A stretch of 64,000 nucleotides of DNA from Paraspadella gotoi. Taxonomy: Eukaryota > Chaetognatha. Under the pieces are notes generated by a model that worked only from the letters and a program-made list of their open reading frames with translations, was not told the origin of the DNA and did not search any database. Below, piece after piece: positions 1 to 12,400 of the stretch; the stretch's first letter is position 1, and each line of letters opens with the position of its first letter. The translations under genes and the position numbers were made by a program. The stretch is from assembly GCA_051294375.1 (NCBI GenBank), contig CM119268.1, forward strand, positions 16,373,074-16,437,073. The letters are read 5' to 3'.

Positions 1-1429
1 TTTTTAAAAAACCAATGAATAAAATAATTTAATTATCTTCACTATATTAAATACATGAAAACTAACAATCTTCTTTTAAATCATACCATTCTCTCTCATT
101 CACACTGTGATTAGTTTTTACAATTATCTCCACTTATTGGTTGGCCCAGGTCAGAACTGCGTTATTGTTTCACCGTCCCAATTCGCATTCATATTCATGT
201 TAAATTTATAACCCTCTTGTATATATTTCGACCAATCGGATATTTTCCCGCCATTATGAACAATTCTAACTCACGCCTTTCCCAATTATTTCTCCCTCCC
301 TCCCCTTCCGACTATAAAAAAAAAAACCTCGAACGAAAAAAGAAAAGCGTCCATGAAAAAAAAAGATCAAAAGGAAAACAAAAGAACAGGAGGTTGCATC
401 TGTTCGTCGTCGCGGCCGTCGGTGGCGCTGGAGGGCGAAAGCGAAAGAAAGGGGGAAGGGCGAATCACGATTGCCGAGGTTGTTGGCGTTTTGCAGTTGA
501 GATTGTTTCTTTGGGCAGTATATCAGTATGAATAATTGAAATATTTAATAGTTTTAATATTTTTATGTCAATGTATGGTACTTATGTCGCGTTAGATTAC
601 GATAATATTACGTTATTTGTTAATATAATATTTATAAATTTTAACCTTTTTTTTTCCTCTTTCAATTTCATCTATTTCTTCTTCATTCCACCCCCCCCCA
701 TTTCCCCTCTTTAATTCCTCCCCCATGATTTTCAACTTTGAATAATTCTCTCTTACGTCATCGAATCACGATTGTGACGATGACGATTGTGATGACTGTG
801 AGTCTGTGAATCTGTGAGTCTGTGAGCTACAAAACCCACGGGATCGTTCAAGATCCTGCTGGTGAGTAATAAATGTTGAGAAAAAAATCGATCTATAATT
901 CGTAGGAAGAAATTAGCAATTTGGGGCGAGAGCCGTTTAAATAAATTTTAAGGAAAAGAGGGCGGTAATAGCGATGTTTCCAGAAACTAAGGTTGATTGA
1001 AGAAAGAGAGTAATAGATAGAGACATCGGGTCGCCACTCACCCAATCGTCAAAGTAAAAAAAAAGAGAGAGAAAGAGAGAGAGAGAGAGGGAAATGATTT
1101 TTTTTTTTCCCGAATTAAAAAGTTTTTCTATTCTGGCGATGGTTCAAACTATTTTCCCACCCTCTATTTGGTGTTGCCGCCCTTGTGCCTTCACCCACCC
1201 TACTATTCCTTTTCAATCAACTGAGTTCGAATGATGCCATTAAATATTAAACAAAACAAATTAAAGAATTAAAATAATTAGTAAAAAAATAATAAAAAAA
1301 GGAAATATCCTCAAAAGATTTCCGTAACCGAGTGAACTCTACAAAAAAAACTCAAGCCAGACTTTTCTTATCAAATTTCCGATATAAATGATTTTTTTTC
1401 TCTCGTATTATTAAAAATCTAAATCGTTG

Positions 1430-1646
1430 NNNNNNNNNNNNNNNNNNNNNNNNNNNNNNNNNNNNNNNNNNNNNNNNNNNNNNNNNNNNNNNNNNNNNNN
1501 NNNNNNNNNNNNNNNNNNNNNNNNNNNNNNNNNNNNNNNNNNNNNNNNNNNNNNNNNNNNNNNNNNNNNNNNNNNNNNNNNNNNNNNNNNNNNNNNNNNN
1601 NNNNNNNNNNNNNNNNNNNNNNNNNNNNNNNNNNNNNNNNNNNNNN
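1430..1646. other. assembly gap (217 N)
   Basis: Run of N. The corresponding part of copy B (about 8,592-8,845) is sequenced and is somewhat longer than this gap. Confidence 1.
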
Positions 1647-1830
1647 GCTTATCAAGGGTTTTTTTCAATTTTTGATAGTAGCTACTCGGGTTACGGTCAC
1701 TTAATTGGATATTGAATAATGCATATTACGTATATAATTTTAAGCCAATTCGTACTTCAGCAATATATTTATTTTCTTTGCCAACCCGCGGACCAATCAA
1801 AACAGACCTCTTCAAACGCGTCTATTCTAC

Positions 1831-2015
1831 NNNNNNNNNNNNNNNNNNNNNNNNNNNNNNNNNNNNNNNNNNNNNNNNNNNNNNNNNNNNNNNNNNNNNN
1901 NNNNNNNNNNNNNNNNNNNNNNNNNNNNNNNNNNNNNNNNNNNNNNNNNNNNNNNNNNNNNNNNNNNNNNNNNNNNNNNNNNNNNNNNNNNNNNNNNNNN
2001 NNNNNNNNNNNNNNN
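1831..2015. other. assembly gap (185 N)
   Basis: Run of N. It corresponds to about 9,029-9,177 in copy B, which holds C-runs and a T-run. Confidence 1.
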
Positions 2016-2120
2016 TTTTTTTCAAAGTGTAAGCCCGTATTTTGCTTCAACTTATTTTTCGACGTCGAACTCCGAAATAAATGAATCCGATTTTCGCAAA
2101 AGTTTAAAAAACCGAAAAAA

Positions 2121-2367
2121 NNNNNNNNNNNNNNNNNNNNNNNNNNNNNNNNNNNNNNNNNNNNNNNNNNNNNNNNNNNNNNNNNNNNNNNNNNNNNNNN
2201 NNNNNNNNNNNNNNNNNNNNNNNNNNNNNNNNNNNNNNNNNNNNNNNNNNNNNNNNNNNNNNNNNNNNNNNNNNNNNNNNNNNNNNNNNNNNNNNNNNNN
2301 NNNNNNNNNNNNNNNNNNNNNNNNNNNNNNNNNNNNNNNNNNNNNNNNNNNNNNNNNNNNNNNNNNN
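2121..2367. other. assembly gap (247 N)
   Basis: Run of N. It corresponds to about 9,281-9,430 in copy B, which holds a T homopolymer of roughly 25 bases. Confidence 1.
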
Positions 2368-2483
2368 TTTTTTCCCTATTTTTAAAATTTTCGGATTTTC
2401 TTTCTTTCTGTCATTTTTTCGTTTTCATTTCCCCGAAAGCCTGATTGTCCCTCATTTCAATTCCTCCCTCTTTCATTTTTAAA

Positions 2484-2520
2484 GAAAGAAAGAAAAGAAA
2501 GAAAAGAAAGAAAGAAGAAA

Positions 2521-2597
<77 letters not shown>

Positions 2598-2600
2598 AAT
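2484..2600. repeat. (GAAA)n microsatellite
   Basis: About 117 bp of GAAA units with a few interruptions, directly following the end of duplicate copy A. The same motif recurs at 16,109-16,188 and 18,567-18,695. The long Lys/Glu/Arg open frame across it is a low-complexity artefact. Confidence 0.95.
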
Positions 2601-3290
2601 ACCGAGCGACCAAGCCAGCTTGTACCTCAGGAAAGAAAAACCAGATTCAACGTCGAAAGAAAAAAAAATTGAATCGTCTTGACGGCATTCACGCGTTTTG
2701 GATTTTCACGATTCACGCGATTCTCACCCCCGACGCGCGCGTGGTGTGAATCGATGTAACTTCACCTTCACACGAGGCAAACATCCAGTGTGAAATCTCA
2801 CCCTCCGTCTGAGGATTGGAGTTTGAAAAAAAAATTCGCGTACGATTTTTATTTTACAGGTAACGAGAACTCCTTGAAACGGATAAAACCCGGGAGTCAG
2901 TTCGATGTTAGTATTAGTAATAGCTGATTATTTTATTTTTAAATATATATGAAATAATAATAATGCAATAACATATTTGTTTTTTTCATGTTTTAAATTC
3001 CTCGAAAATAGGTTGTAAAATGATTTGTAATTGAAAATAATCTAAACCATTCCTATAGTTTCCCGCAGAACATCACAAGAGAAGTAGGCTCTAATTGTAA
3101 GAAAATAGACAAATCTTTAGGTTTAAATCAATAAACTTATACCTTGTTATTTTAGTCGTTGTTGTGTGTTGTTTCCGCCTCATTAATTTCGGAGCGCTTC
3201 TCCCGGCTTTTGGAGTCGTCTTGAAAGGCTTAATTAAGCCGTAAATCAGACTCATCATGATGTACAGAGAGAGAGAGATAAAAAGAAGAT

Positions 3291-3297
<7 letters not shown>

Positions 3298-3357
<60 letters not shown>

Positions 3358-3388
3358 GAGAGAGAGAGAAATAGAGAGAGAGAGAGGG
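3298..3388. repeat. (GA)n tract
   Basis: Purine-strand GA dinucleotide run with a few substitutions. Confidence 0.95.
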
Positions 3389-3970
3389 AGGGTGTGAATG
3401 AAGAAAATCTGACTCATAAACCAAAGTCTACCACTTTGGGGAAAAAGGGAAAAAAAATGTCAATTGAAACATGTAAATTAATCGTCAACAGAAAAGAAAG
3501 GAAATTTCCCACGCAATCATAACTGTCAAACGCCCAAAATTATGCAGTCCATAAAAGATTCTATGTTTAAATAGAAAAACAGTAGCGATAAAAGTTGTAA
3601 ATAAACTTTTAAATAAAAAATCCTGTGAAATGGATTGATTTAAAACAAAGGAAAATATTTCTAGTTTACTAAAATATTGAAATTTTCGATTCATGTATTT
3701 CACTCATCTTTTCATATGTGACGGACATGACAAAAAATTAATTGTGAAAAATTGGGGCCCCAAAAATTGTTTTTAAAGGTTGCTACTTTTTTAACTTTTT
3801 TTTACCCCGTGTTTCCTTTAATTCTTGCAGGCTTGAAAAAAATGCAGCGCCTAAGAATCGGAACGTGCTCGGAGGGAGAAATTGATTATTGGATCGATAC
3901 CCAAACAACAAAACCTAGAGCGCAGAGTAAACAGGAGAGAGAAAAAAAACCCCCATTGGGGGGACAAAAA

Positions 3971-3993
3971 CGAGAGAGAGAGAAAAAGAGAGA

Positions 3994-4080
<87 letters not shown>
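3971..4080. repeat. (GA)n tract
   Basis: Purine-strand GA dinucleotide run, interrupted once near 4,039. Confidence 0.95.
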
Positions 4081-4344
4081 CGCAAGAGAGCTAGAAGTTT
4101 CATGAACTCCGACTGAATAAAACTGCTAACTTTCTAAATTTGAATTTTTCAAATTTAATTTATTTTTATTTCAATTTTTGTTTTCCAATGTCCGATTTTA
4201 CATCTCGACCTCCTCTATCCCGAGTAATTGAATCTAGGGTAGGTCCCGTTGGGTTGTTTTGCCCCATTCGGCCTCCTTTCGGGGCCTTTTTCTGGGTCTC
4301 TCTGGCTGCAACAAAGGCGGGTGATGGAATAAGGGGTAGGGGGG

Positions 4345-4400
4345 AGCGAGAGAGATAGAGAGAGAGAGAAGAGAAGAGAGAGAGAGAGAGAGAGAGAGAT
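4345..4400. repeat. (GA)n tract
   Basis: Interrupted GA run. Confidence 0.9.
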
Positions 4401-5122
4401 TTTTCAAAAGAAAAGCGAACATCGTATAGAAAACGACACAAGGCACAATAACCCGTGGCGCAACAACAAACCTTTACACCACGAAGGAAAAAAGAAACGG
4501 AAAAAAAAATCTGAGAAAAAGGAGAACAAAAAAGAACAAAAAAAAAGAACAAAAAGTCGAAGAAAACGAACGAAAACAGTCTGGACGGCACGGAGGCTAA
4601 ACGTTTTGGATCAAAACAAAAGACGGATCTGACTTAATCGTTTTTTTTTCTTTATGGATTGAATGATAATTTACGATTTGTAAGCAAACAGGTATGTTAG
4701 AAACGTAACAAGTTTATCAAAGGTAAAAAGCTTACTTTGTTAAGTTAATATACACATAAGCGAATTAAAATTTAATAACAGCTTTAAGCGACTAAAAAAA
4801 CAAGGCCAATGTAAAATTTTTGAAGCGGCATATTTCCCAAGAACGAAAAAAAAAAAATGTGTAGGCCTTTTTGCCCTGCCTCATTATTCTTTCTTTTTTC
4901 CCTATTTTCTCTTTTTTTTCAGCTTTTGGATTCTTTTCCTAGCCGCAGAATTTTTTTCTTCTCTCTCCATGAGAGATAGTAGAGGGGAGAGAATTTAGGG
5001 GAGAGAACCAAGTATGAAATGGTGGGGGGAATAAGAGAGAGGGTGGAGAAAAGGTGAGGAAAATAATGGAGATATGAAGAACATTGTGAGATATACAATG
5101 AAATATAACAAGAAGAATTTAC

Positions 5123-5127
<5 letters not shown>

Positions 5128-5206
<79 letters not shown>
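5128..5206. repeat. (GA)n tract
   Basis: Almost pure GA run of about 79 bp. Confidence 0.95.
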
Positions 5207-5442
5207 TGATCGACCGGCGCCGATTAGACTAGAAAAAATAAATCAGGAAAACGGGGTTGCGAAGAATGGTGATGACGAGGATCCAAGTGTGAGGAGATGT
5301 GAAAGCAGTTGGGGTGGGATGCAAATATTATGAAAGGTGTAAAGAATTGAACTAAAGATTAGTAAGTAAAGTGGGAAAGGTCGACAAAAGGGGCTATTTA
5401 GGGATAAAAACTCCGGAATGAGAAAGAAATGAAGGATGAAGA

Positions 5443-5494
5443 GGAGAGAGAGAGAGAGAGAGAGAGAAGAGAGAGAGAGAAGAGAGAGAGAGAT
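5443..5494. repeat. (GA)n tract
   Basis: GA run with AGA interruptions. Confidence 0.9.
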
Positions 5495-6090
5495 TCCCTC
5501 GGACGATTCCGTCCGTCCAGATGAGTCAGCGACGGTCAAAGGAAAACAGGATGAAAGATAAGAGTCAACAGAAAAGAATGAAGAAATAAAAGAAGAAGAA
5601 AAAGAAAGAAAAGAAAGAGAAAAAAAAGAAACTAACATTACTTTTTGAGAAGGAGGAGAGATTTTAATTACTGTTAAAACAAGATGAAAAGAGGAAAGGG
5701 ATCGGGAAAAATTGATGATCTATTCCTAAGAGGATTCCTTGGCAAGATGGAGGCTCAGGTCAGAGAGTCCAAGGTCAGACATTGAAGATCACGCATTCGG
5801 TTCCTTTGTTATTGCTGGTCAGATATTGTTTTGATTATTTTTATTGTTATTGTTACTTCAGTTCTTCTTTAAAACTGACCTCTCTCTCTGCGCTTAACTT
5901 TTTAAATCCATTTAAAGGCAATTGAGCGAATATTTATCATCCAAACACTAATTAATTTTTTTTTTCTCAGTCAAATTCCAACATTCTTTGGATAAACGAT
6001 TTTTTTACTTAAAACATCAATGACATTCTCCTGTGAGCCACTAAATCGTAAAATTAAGAGAGATGATTTCCAGGTGATCAGAAAGTGAGT

Positions 6091-6217
<127 letters not shown>

Positions 6218-6688
6218 TCATCTGAGATCGATTAACAGGCGAACGTCCATGATTTTGGAGGAGAGCGGCACAAAAGACTACATCAAAACAAAGTAGGATT
6301 AAAGACAAAACAACCGAAAGGAAATAAAACCAGTGGCTTTGCCTGCGCCTTAATGTGCCTATATGCCTATATTGTTGTATTACGAAATATTTAATAATAA
6401 ATATAATAAATAAACTTGTAAATGCATTAGTTAGTAATATTAATTTAGTGTACCACTAACCAGAAGTAAGAACATACGAGTATAAAAAGCGAGTATAAAA
6501 AAGCGCATCAAAACAAAAAGATCATCGAAAACAAGAAAATGAGTGAATCGAATCGAAAGAGACTACAGATGGCGGGAGACGAGGAAGATAAAAAAATAGG
6601 AGGAGGGGGGGAGAAGAGAATAGAAAGGGAGGAAATGATTAGGATAGGAAGAGAAGGGAGGAGAGAGAAAAAGAGGAAAAGGGATTGT

Positions 6689-6697
<9 letters not shown>

Positions 6698-6771
<74 letters not shown>

Positions 6772-6784
6772 AGAGAGAGAGAGT
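6698..6784. repeat. (GA)n tract
   Basis: GA run with several one-base phase breaks. Confidence 0.95.
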
Positions 6785-7164
6785 TAATCAGGGCAGATCG
6801 GAGACATCGTCGGCCGAGAAATCGTCGTCGCTGATTATCGTCGTCGGCGTCTAAACGTTTCTTCATTGAGTTTCGTTGATGCGAGAAAATAAAAGGTGAC
6901 GTGGATTAGTTTAATTCCAGACTCGTCGTTACTTTAATGAAAATAAAATAAAACGCGGTGGCTTTCAGGTTCATTTTGTCTATATAATAATTATTGATAT
7001 TGATATTATATGATAATTTTACAAACGTAATAATAAAATACTATCACGATAGACAAACTTTAGAAAATTTTAAAAAAAAGTGATAGAATTTTCGCTCTCA
7101 GTTTTAAGTCATCGATACTTTTGCATCCCTTTGTGCAAGAAATAGTTTAAAATCTTGTAATTAC

Positions 7165-9548
7165 TTTTTAAAAAAAAACAATGAATAAAATAATTTTAAT
7201 TATCTCACTATATTAAAATACATGAAAACTAACAATCTTCTTTAAATCATACCATTCTCTCTCATTCACACTGTGATTAGTTTTACAATTATCTCCACTT
7301 ATTGGTTGGCCAGGTCAGAACGGCGTTATTGTTTCACCGTCCAATTCGCATTCATATTCATGTTAAATTTATAACCTCTTGTATATATTTCGACCAATCG
7401 ATATTTTCCGCCTTATGAACAATTTCTAACTCACGCCTTTCCAATTATTTCTCCCTCCCTCCCCTTCCGACTATAAAAAAAAAAAACCTCGAACGAAAAA
7501 GAAAAAGCGTCCATGAAAAAAAAAGATCAAAAGGAAAACAAAGAACAGGAGGTTGCATTGTTCGTCGTCGCGGCCGTCGGTGGCGCTGGAGGGCGAAAGC
7601 GAAAGAAAGGGGGAAGGGCGAATCACGATTGCCGAGGTTGTTGGCGTTTTGCAGTTGAGATTGTTCTTTTGGGCAGTATATCAGTATGAAATAATTGAAA
7701 TATTAATAGTTTTAATATTTTTATGTCAATGTATGGTACTTATGTCGCGTTAGATTACGATAATATTACGTTATTTTAGTTAAATATTTTATAAATTTTA
7801 ACCTTTTTTTTCCTCTTTTCAATTTCATCTATTTCTTCTTCATTCCACCCCCCCCCCCATTTCCCCTCTTTAATTCCTCCCCCATGATTTTCAACTTTGA
7901 ATAATTCTCTCTTACGTCATCGAATCACGATTGTGACGATGACGATTGTGATGCTGTGAGTCTGTGAATCTGTGAGTCTGTTGAGCACAAAACCCACGGG
8001 ATCGTTCAAGATCCTGCTGGTGAGTAATAAATGTGAGAAAAAAAATCGATCTATAATTCGTAGGAAGAAATTAGCAAATTTGGGGCGAGAGCCGTTTAAA
8101 TAAATTTTAAGGAAAAGAGGGCGGTAATAGCGATGTTTCCAGAAACTAAGGTTGATTGAAGAAAGAGAGTAATAGATAGAGACATCGGGTCGCCACTCAC
8201 CCAATCGTCAAAGTAAAAAAAAAGAGAGAGAAAGAGAGAGAGAGAGAGGAAATGATTTTTTTTTTTCCCGAATTAAAAAGTTTTTCTATTCTGGCGATGG
8301 TTCAAACTATTTCCCACCCTCTATTTGGTGTTGCCGCCTTGTGCCTTCACCCACCCTACTATCCTTTTCAATCAACTGAAGTTCGAAGATGCCATTAAAT
8401 ATTAAACAAAACAAATTAAAGAATTAAAATAATTAGTAAAAAAATAATAAAAAAAGGGAAATATCCTAAAAGATTTCCGTAAACAGAGTGAACTCTACAA
8501 AAAAAAAAAAACTCAAGCCAGACTTTTCTTATCAAAATTTCCTATATAAATTATTTTTTTTCCCTCGTATTATTAAAAATCTAAATCGTTGATTATTCTT
8601 AATTTTTGAAGTGAAACCCTCCTTCCTCCGCCCGGCAGGTCCGCGAAATTTTCACAGAGTTTGAAGGACTAAACAAAAATCTACGGGGGTTTGTTTACAT
8701 TCCGCGAGTGGGACGTCGTTCTTAGTAAGTTTTTTTTTGGGGGGGGTTGACTTAAAGAAAGAAAAAGAAAAATATTATTGCTGTTTTTGCTGTATAATTA
8801 AGGGGATGATTATTTTTCATGAACGAAAAGAAACTAAAAACGCTTATCAAGGGTTTTTTTCAAAATTTCTGATAGTAGCTACTAGGGTTACGGTCACTTA
8901 ATTGGATATCGAATAATGCATATTACATATATAATTTTAAGCCAATTGGTACTTCAGCAATATATTTATTTTCTTTGCCAACCCGCAGACCAATCCAAAC
9001 AGACTCTTCAAAATGCGTCTATTCTACTAAAAATTGAAAAAACTCGAAAGAAAATGGTGTAAGGATATTAGAAAAGAAAACCTCTAATAAGCGATTACTC
9101 GTTAAGAACGTTCTCCCCCCCCTCTCTCCGAATCCGAATTTCAAGCGTCCCTCCTAGTTCCCCCCCCCTTTTTTTTTTTTCAAAAAGTGTAAAGCCCGTA
9201 ATTTGCTTCAACTTATTTTTCGACGTCGATACTCCGAAATAAATGAATCCGATTCGCAAAAGTTTAAAAAACCGAAAAAAAAATGTTTTGTTTTTTTTTT
9301 TTTTTTTTTTTTTTTCTCTCTTTTTTCGCAAAAAAAGAAAAAGTTGAGATTCTTCAACTCTCGCGCCAAAAAAGAGTTGAGATCTCACTCTCGCGCAACG
9401 TTTTTCTTTCGTTTTTAGTCGTTTTTTTTCCCTATTTTTAAATTTTTCGGATTTTCTTTCTTTCTGTCATTTTTTTCGTTTTCTATTTCCCGAAAGCCGT
9501 GATTGTCCCTCATTTCAATTCCTCCCTCTTTCATTTTTTAAGAATTAT
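7165..9548. repeat. kb-scale near-duplicate, copy B (ungapped)
   Basis: Ungapped counterpart of 1-2,482, and therefore the more informative copy. Differences are mainly one-base insertions and deletions in homopolymers. After about 9,541 the two copies part: copy A continues into a GAAA array and copy B into unique sequence. I found no exon structure in it. Confidence 0.85.
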
Positions 9549-9968
9549 ACTAGAAGGTTTTCTCGATTCAAACTTTGCCAATTCTCCATTAAACAACTAA
9601 TTAGGAGCAAGCATGGACGAATTTAAAACATCTTCCCATTTTTTAGCAAAGAGTTTCTAACAACTTTACCTCGTTTACTCTGTCTCTTTCCCATTTTCAA
9701 ACATTCTTCATCCCATTTACACCCCATGTCCCTTTCCATTTTCCACCCAGCGTCTCTTTCCCATTTAAAACTACGAGCGTCTTCCTCATCCATTATCTCC
9801 TTAAATTTCGAACTCGGTCGTCGTCCGTGGTCGTCGTCGTCGCTTCTCCTGATTACTTTTGACATTTTTAACACCATTTTTTTTATCCATGCAATTTTTT
9901 TTTAATGCTGAGTTCGAAATTAGACATTTTACAACCATATTATCCATAACATAATATATAACATAATA

Positions 9969-10163
9969 GGGAAGCCAGGTACTCTGGGAGTGAATAAACG
10001 AGACTGTGAGAGAGTCCTTGATGAAGCTTGCATACCTGCTATTCATTATCTTGTAGGAGTGATGGAGGCCTTAAACCACCAAAGCCTGTCCAAAGTCAGG
10101 GGCCAAGATAGCTTATTTATTAAATGAATGATAATTTTTATATTGTTGTACCAATTTCATAAT
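9969..10163 (+). mobile_element. dispersed repeat family A, copy a
   Basis: Shares a long word order with six other loci in the window: a block containing CCAGGTACTCTGGGAGTGAA, then AGTCTTGAT, CATTATCTTGTA, GGAGGCCTTAAACCACCAAA, AAGTCAGGGGC, CAAGATAGCTTATTTATTAA and a tail ending CCAATTTCATAATA. No open frame or pol III box is evident, so it is a short non-autonomous element of unknown class (SINE- or MITE-like). This copy lacks the 5' portion seen in copies c-f. Confidence 0.8.
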
Positions 10164-10213
10164 ACATTTAATATTATCCATAACATTTGCGTCACATTTA
10201 AAATTTTGTTTAA

Positions 10214-10238
10214 NNNNNNNNNNNNNNNNNNNNNNNNN
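10214..10238. other. assembly gap (25 N)
   Basis: Run of exactly 25 N, probably a fixed-size scaffold placeholder. Confidence 1.
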
Positions 10239-11100
10239 AAGTTATCTTAATCAAAACTCAATATGTTTTGATTATTTTTTCTTCTCAGAATTATTCAGGT
10301 GAAAATTTTCTTTTTCCTGTTTTGACAGTTCTTATCGCGCGCGGGTCTGTCAAAACATTTTTTTCTTTCTTTTTTTAGGCTCGTTGATGTTTTCACAAGT
10401 TGCCACTGAATTTCAAATAATGATAACATTTTTAAAGAAAAATTTTAAAATTTAGATTAAAAAAAAAACAACAAAATAATACTACAGCTGAATTGAAAGG
10501 CGGTTTTATTTTGTTTTGCAATTGAAATGTTTGACAGGAAGAAAACGAGATTTAAAAAAAAAGGATTTTTTTACGGATTTGAATTCCAAAAATACTTGTT
10601 AAAAGTATTTAGCGTCAGATTGCGAAATGTAAAATTTGATTTGTTTTTTTTCCTCAAGACGACGATGACGACGTCGACAATCGAGCAACATTCGACAAAA
10701 TTCGACATTCGACTGTGAAAACCAACAAAATGAACTTAGTGGGCCAAGAGAATCCACGATCGAGGATGATTACAAAAGCGAAGACAAAGTAAATATAGTC
10801 ATTTTATAATAAAATTGTAATCAATTAATCAATAAATGGAAATATTAGAGAGGAAAAAAACGTTTGTAGCGGCAAATGAACCAATGAATAACGACGTCCA
10901 ATAACATAAATGTAAAAGGGGAACACCGGGACATAGAGAATGCGGGATCTAATAGAAAAAAATGCCGATGCTGAAAAAGAAAAAAGCGACGACGACGACG
11001 ACGACGACCGGGAGAACAACTAGGAAATTCACGACGAGGACGCGACGTTTACGACCGCCCGCCCTCCAATAAAGCTCGGGGCCACACCACTGATATCGAG

Positions 11101-12400
11101 TAGCTCTCAGAATATCGGAATTATCATCAACATTTATTGAATTTTTTAAAGTTTCTCGCTCCTAGATTGATGGATGCTGAGTGGAAAAAAATGTATCGGA
11201 TATTCTGACAAAGAGTATGCAGCAGTCGTAACGCCAAAAATTTGCGACGTGTGAACCGAAATTATCCTGAAGCAAATTGATGCCAGTTGAAAAAAATTAT
11301 GGCCACAGGTAGAGACACACAATTCTGCCGCGATATTTCGATCCAAAATTATCTTAAATTGTATCAAACATATGTCAGTCTTGACTCACACACTTAAGAG
11401 CACAGATGAAGCCAACTTTAGGTATATCACACAACTTAATATACGATTAGACACATGGCATGTATTGTATACGATATATCTCTGGAAGCGTGGATTAGAG
11501 TCGAGGTTTAAATGGAAAAAAACAAAAAACGCGTCTAGGAATTCACTAAATTGAGAGGTATCGAGTTCCTTTTTCCTTTGTCATATTGAAATTCCTGAGA
11601 GCACACATGCAAGCGACTGGTATAAAAAAATCACACTAAGTAGAAGACTGTAGAGAGTGCATACATAGTCAATCCAGTGTAATAATTACTATATTCACAG
11701 TAAGTCCATCAAACAATTCGTCCACTCTCTTCTCTTTATTTCTCTCTCCGTTTCCACCTTCAGCGAACAAAGCTCTCGCTATATTATATCAAACGAGAAT
11801 GGCTAAGAGCTTGGATTGGAAAATTTGTGTGCTAGCGTACGGAAAGCTTGATGAGTCGATCACCAAGCCGCTGGACTTAGAGAGCGCTGCGACTCGGACA
11901 CCGTGAGGTGGATGATCTAAGTGGAAAAAACATAAGTCGCATATTCTAAATATTTTCCTTATTTGAACCATAAGATCTTAATCTAATCATGAATTGGATG
12001 ATAGAATTGTATGATTCTTAATCACTGAATTGTGTGGGTATAAAAATGTGTACAGCCACGATGCTTGATATAAAGTTTCGTGGAAACGTACCAGTGGAAA
12101 GAGTTTAAATGAAAACAATAATGAGTATTCTAATCTTGATTCGTCATTTCTCACTGTAATTTTCTAAACGCCATAATAGAGAGATAAACTTCTGTCTGAG
12201 TGCATTCGTACGGCAACAGTGGTGGGTTGTAAAGACAGACATAGTTATTGACTGAGAATGTGCAGTGCCGAATGAAGTTTAGAGAATGGAAGAAAGCAAT
12301 AACCCTTAGTCCCATCACACACTTCTAATATTAATGCTTGAACTAACAGAATGTTCTTAATCTTATATATTTCTAGCTATATATATTATTAATTTATGTT
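11101..12400. repeat. possible decayed tandem repeat region
   Basis: Similar phrases recur at irregular intervals: GTGGAAAAAA followed by a CGGATATTCT / CGCATATTCTAAAT type segment (near 11,180, 11,920 and, weaker, 12,100), and GAGCACA[GC]ATG...ATATCACAC / AAATCACAC phrases (near 11,398 and 11,600). Spacing is a few hundred bases and divergence is high. No protein was recognised. The call is by eye and needs a self-dot-plot. Confidence 0.35.

Larger units (their letters stand above)
1..2482. repeat. kb-scale near-duplicate, copy A (gapped)
   Basis: This block is nearly identical, apart from single-base indels, to 7,165-9,548. Both share the same order of landmarks: a CT-rich stretch near 290, a short GC-rich segment near 400-500, an A-rich/GA run near 1,060-1,090, and the tail ending at about 2,480. 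It probably begins left of the window. Three N runs (1,430-1,646, 1,831-2,015, 2,121-2,367) fall where copy B has real, homopolymer-rich sequence. The short open frames at 217-535 are not supported as genes: the frame differs between the two copies because of indels. The likeliest explanation is an unresolved haplotype or a false assembly duplication. Confidence 0.85.
9549..11100. other. spacer without recognised gene
   Basis: AT-rich sequence containing one dispersed family-A repeat (9,969-10,163), a 25-N gap (10,214-10,238) and a short GAC-triplet run near 10,990-11,010. The open frames here have no recognisable motif. Confidence 0.6.

Noticed and set aside
217-535. Open frames of 60-104 codons near the left end
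   Set aside because: The duplicated copy at 7,500-7,750 has a different frame because of indels, and there is no splice or domain support.
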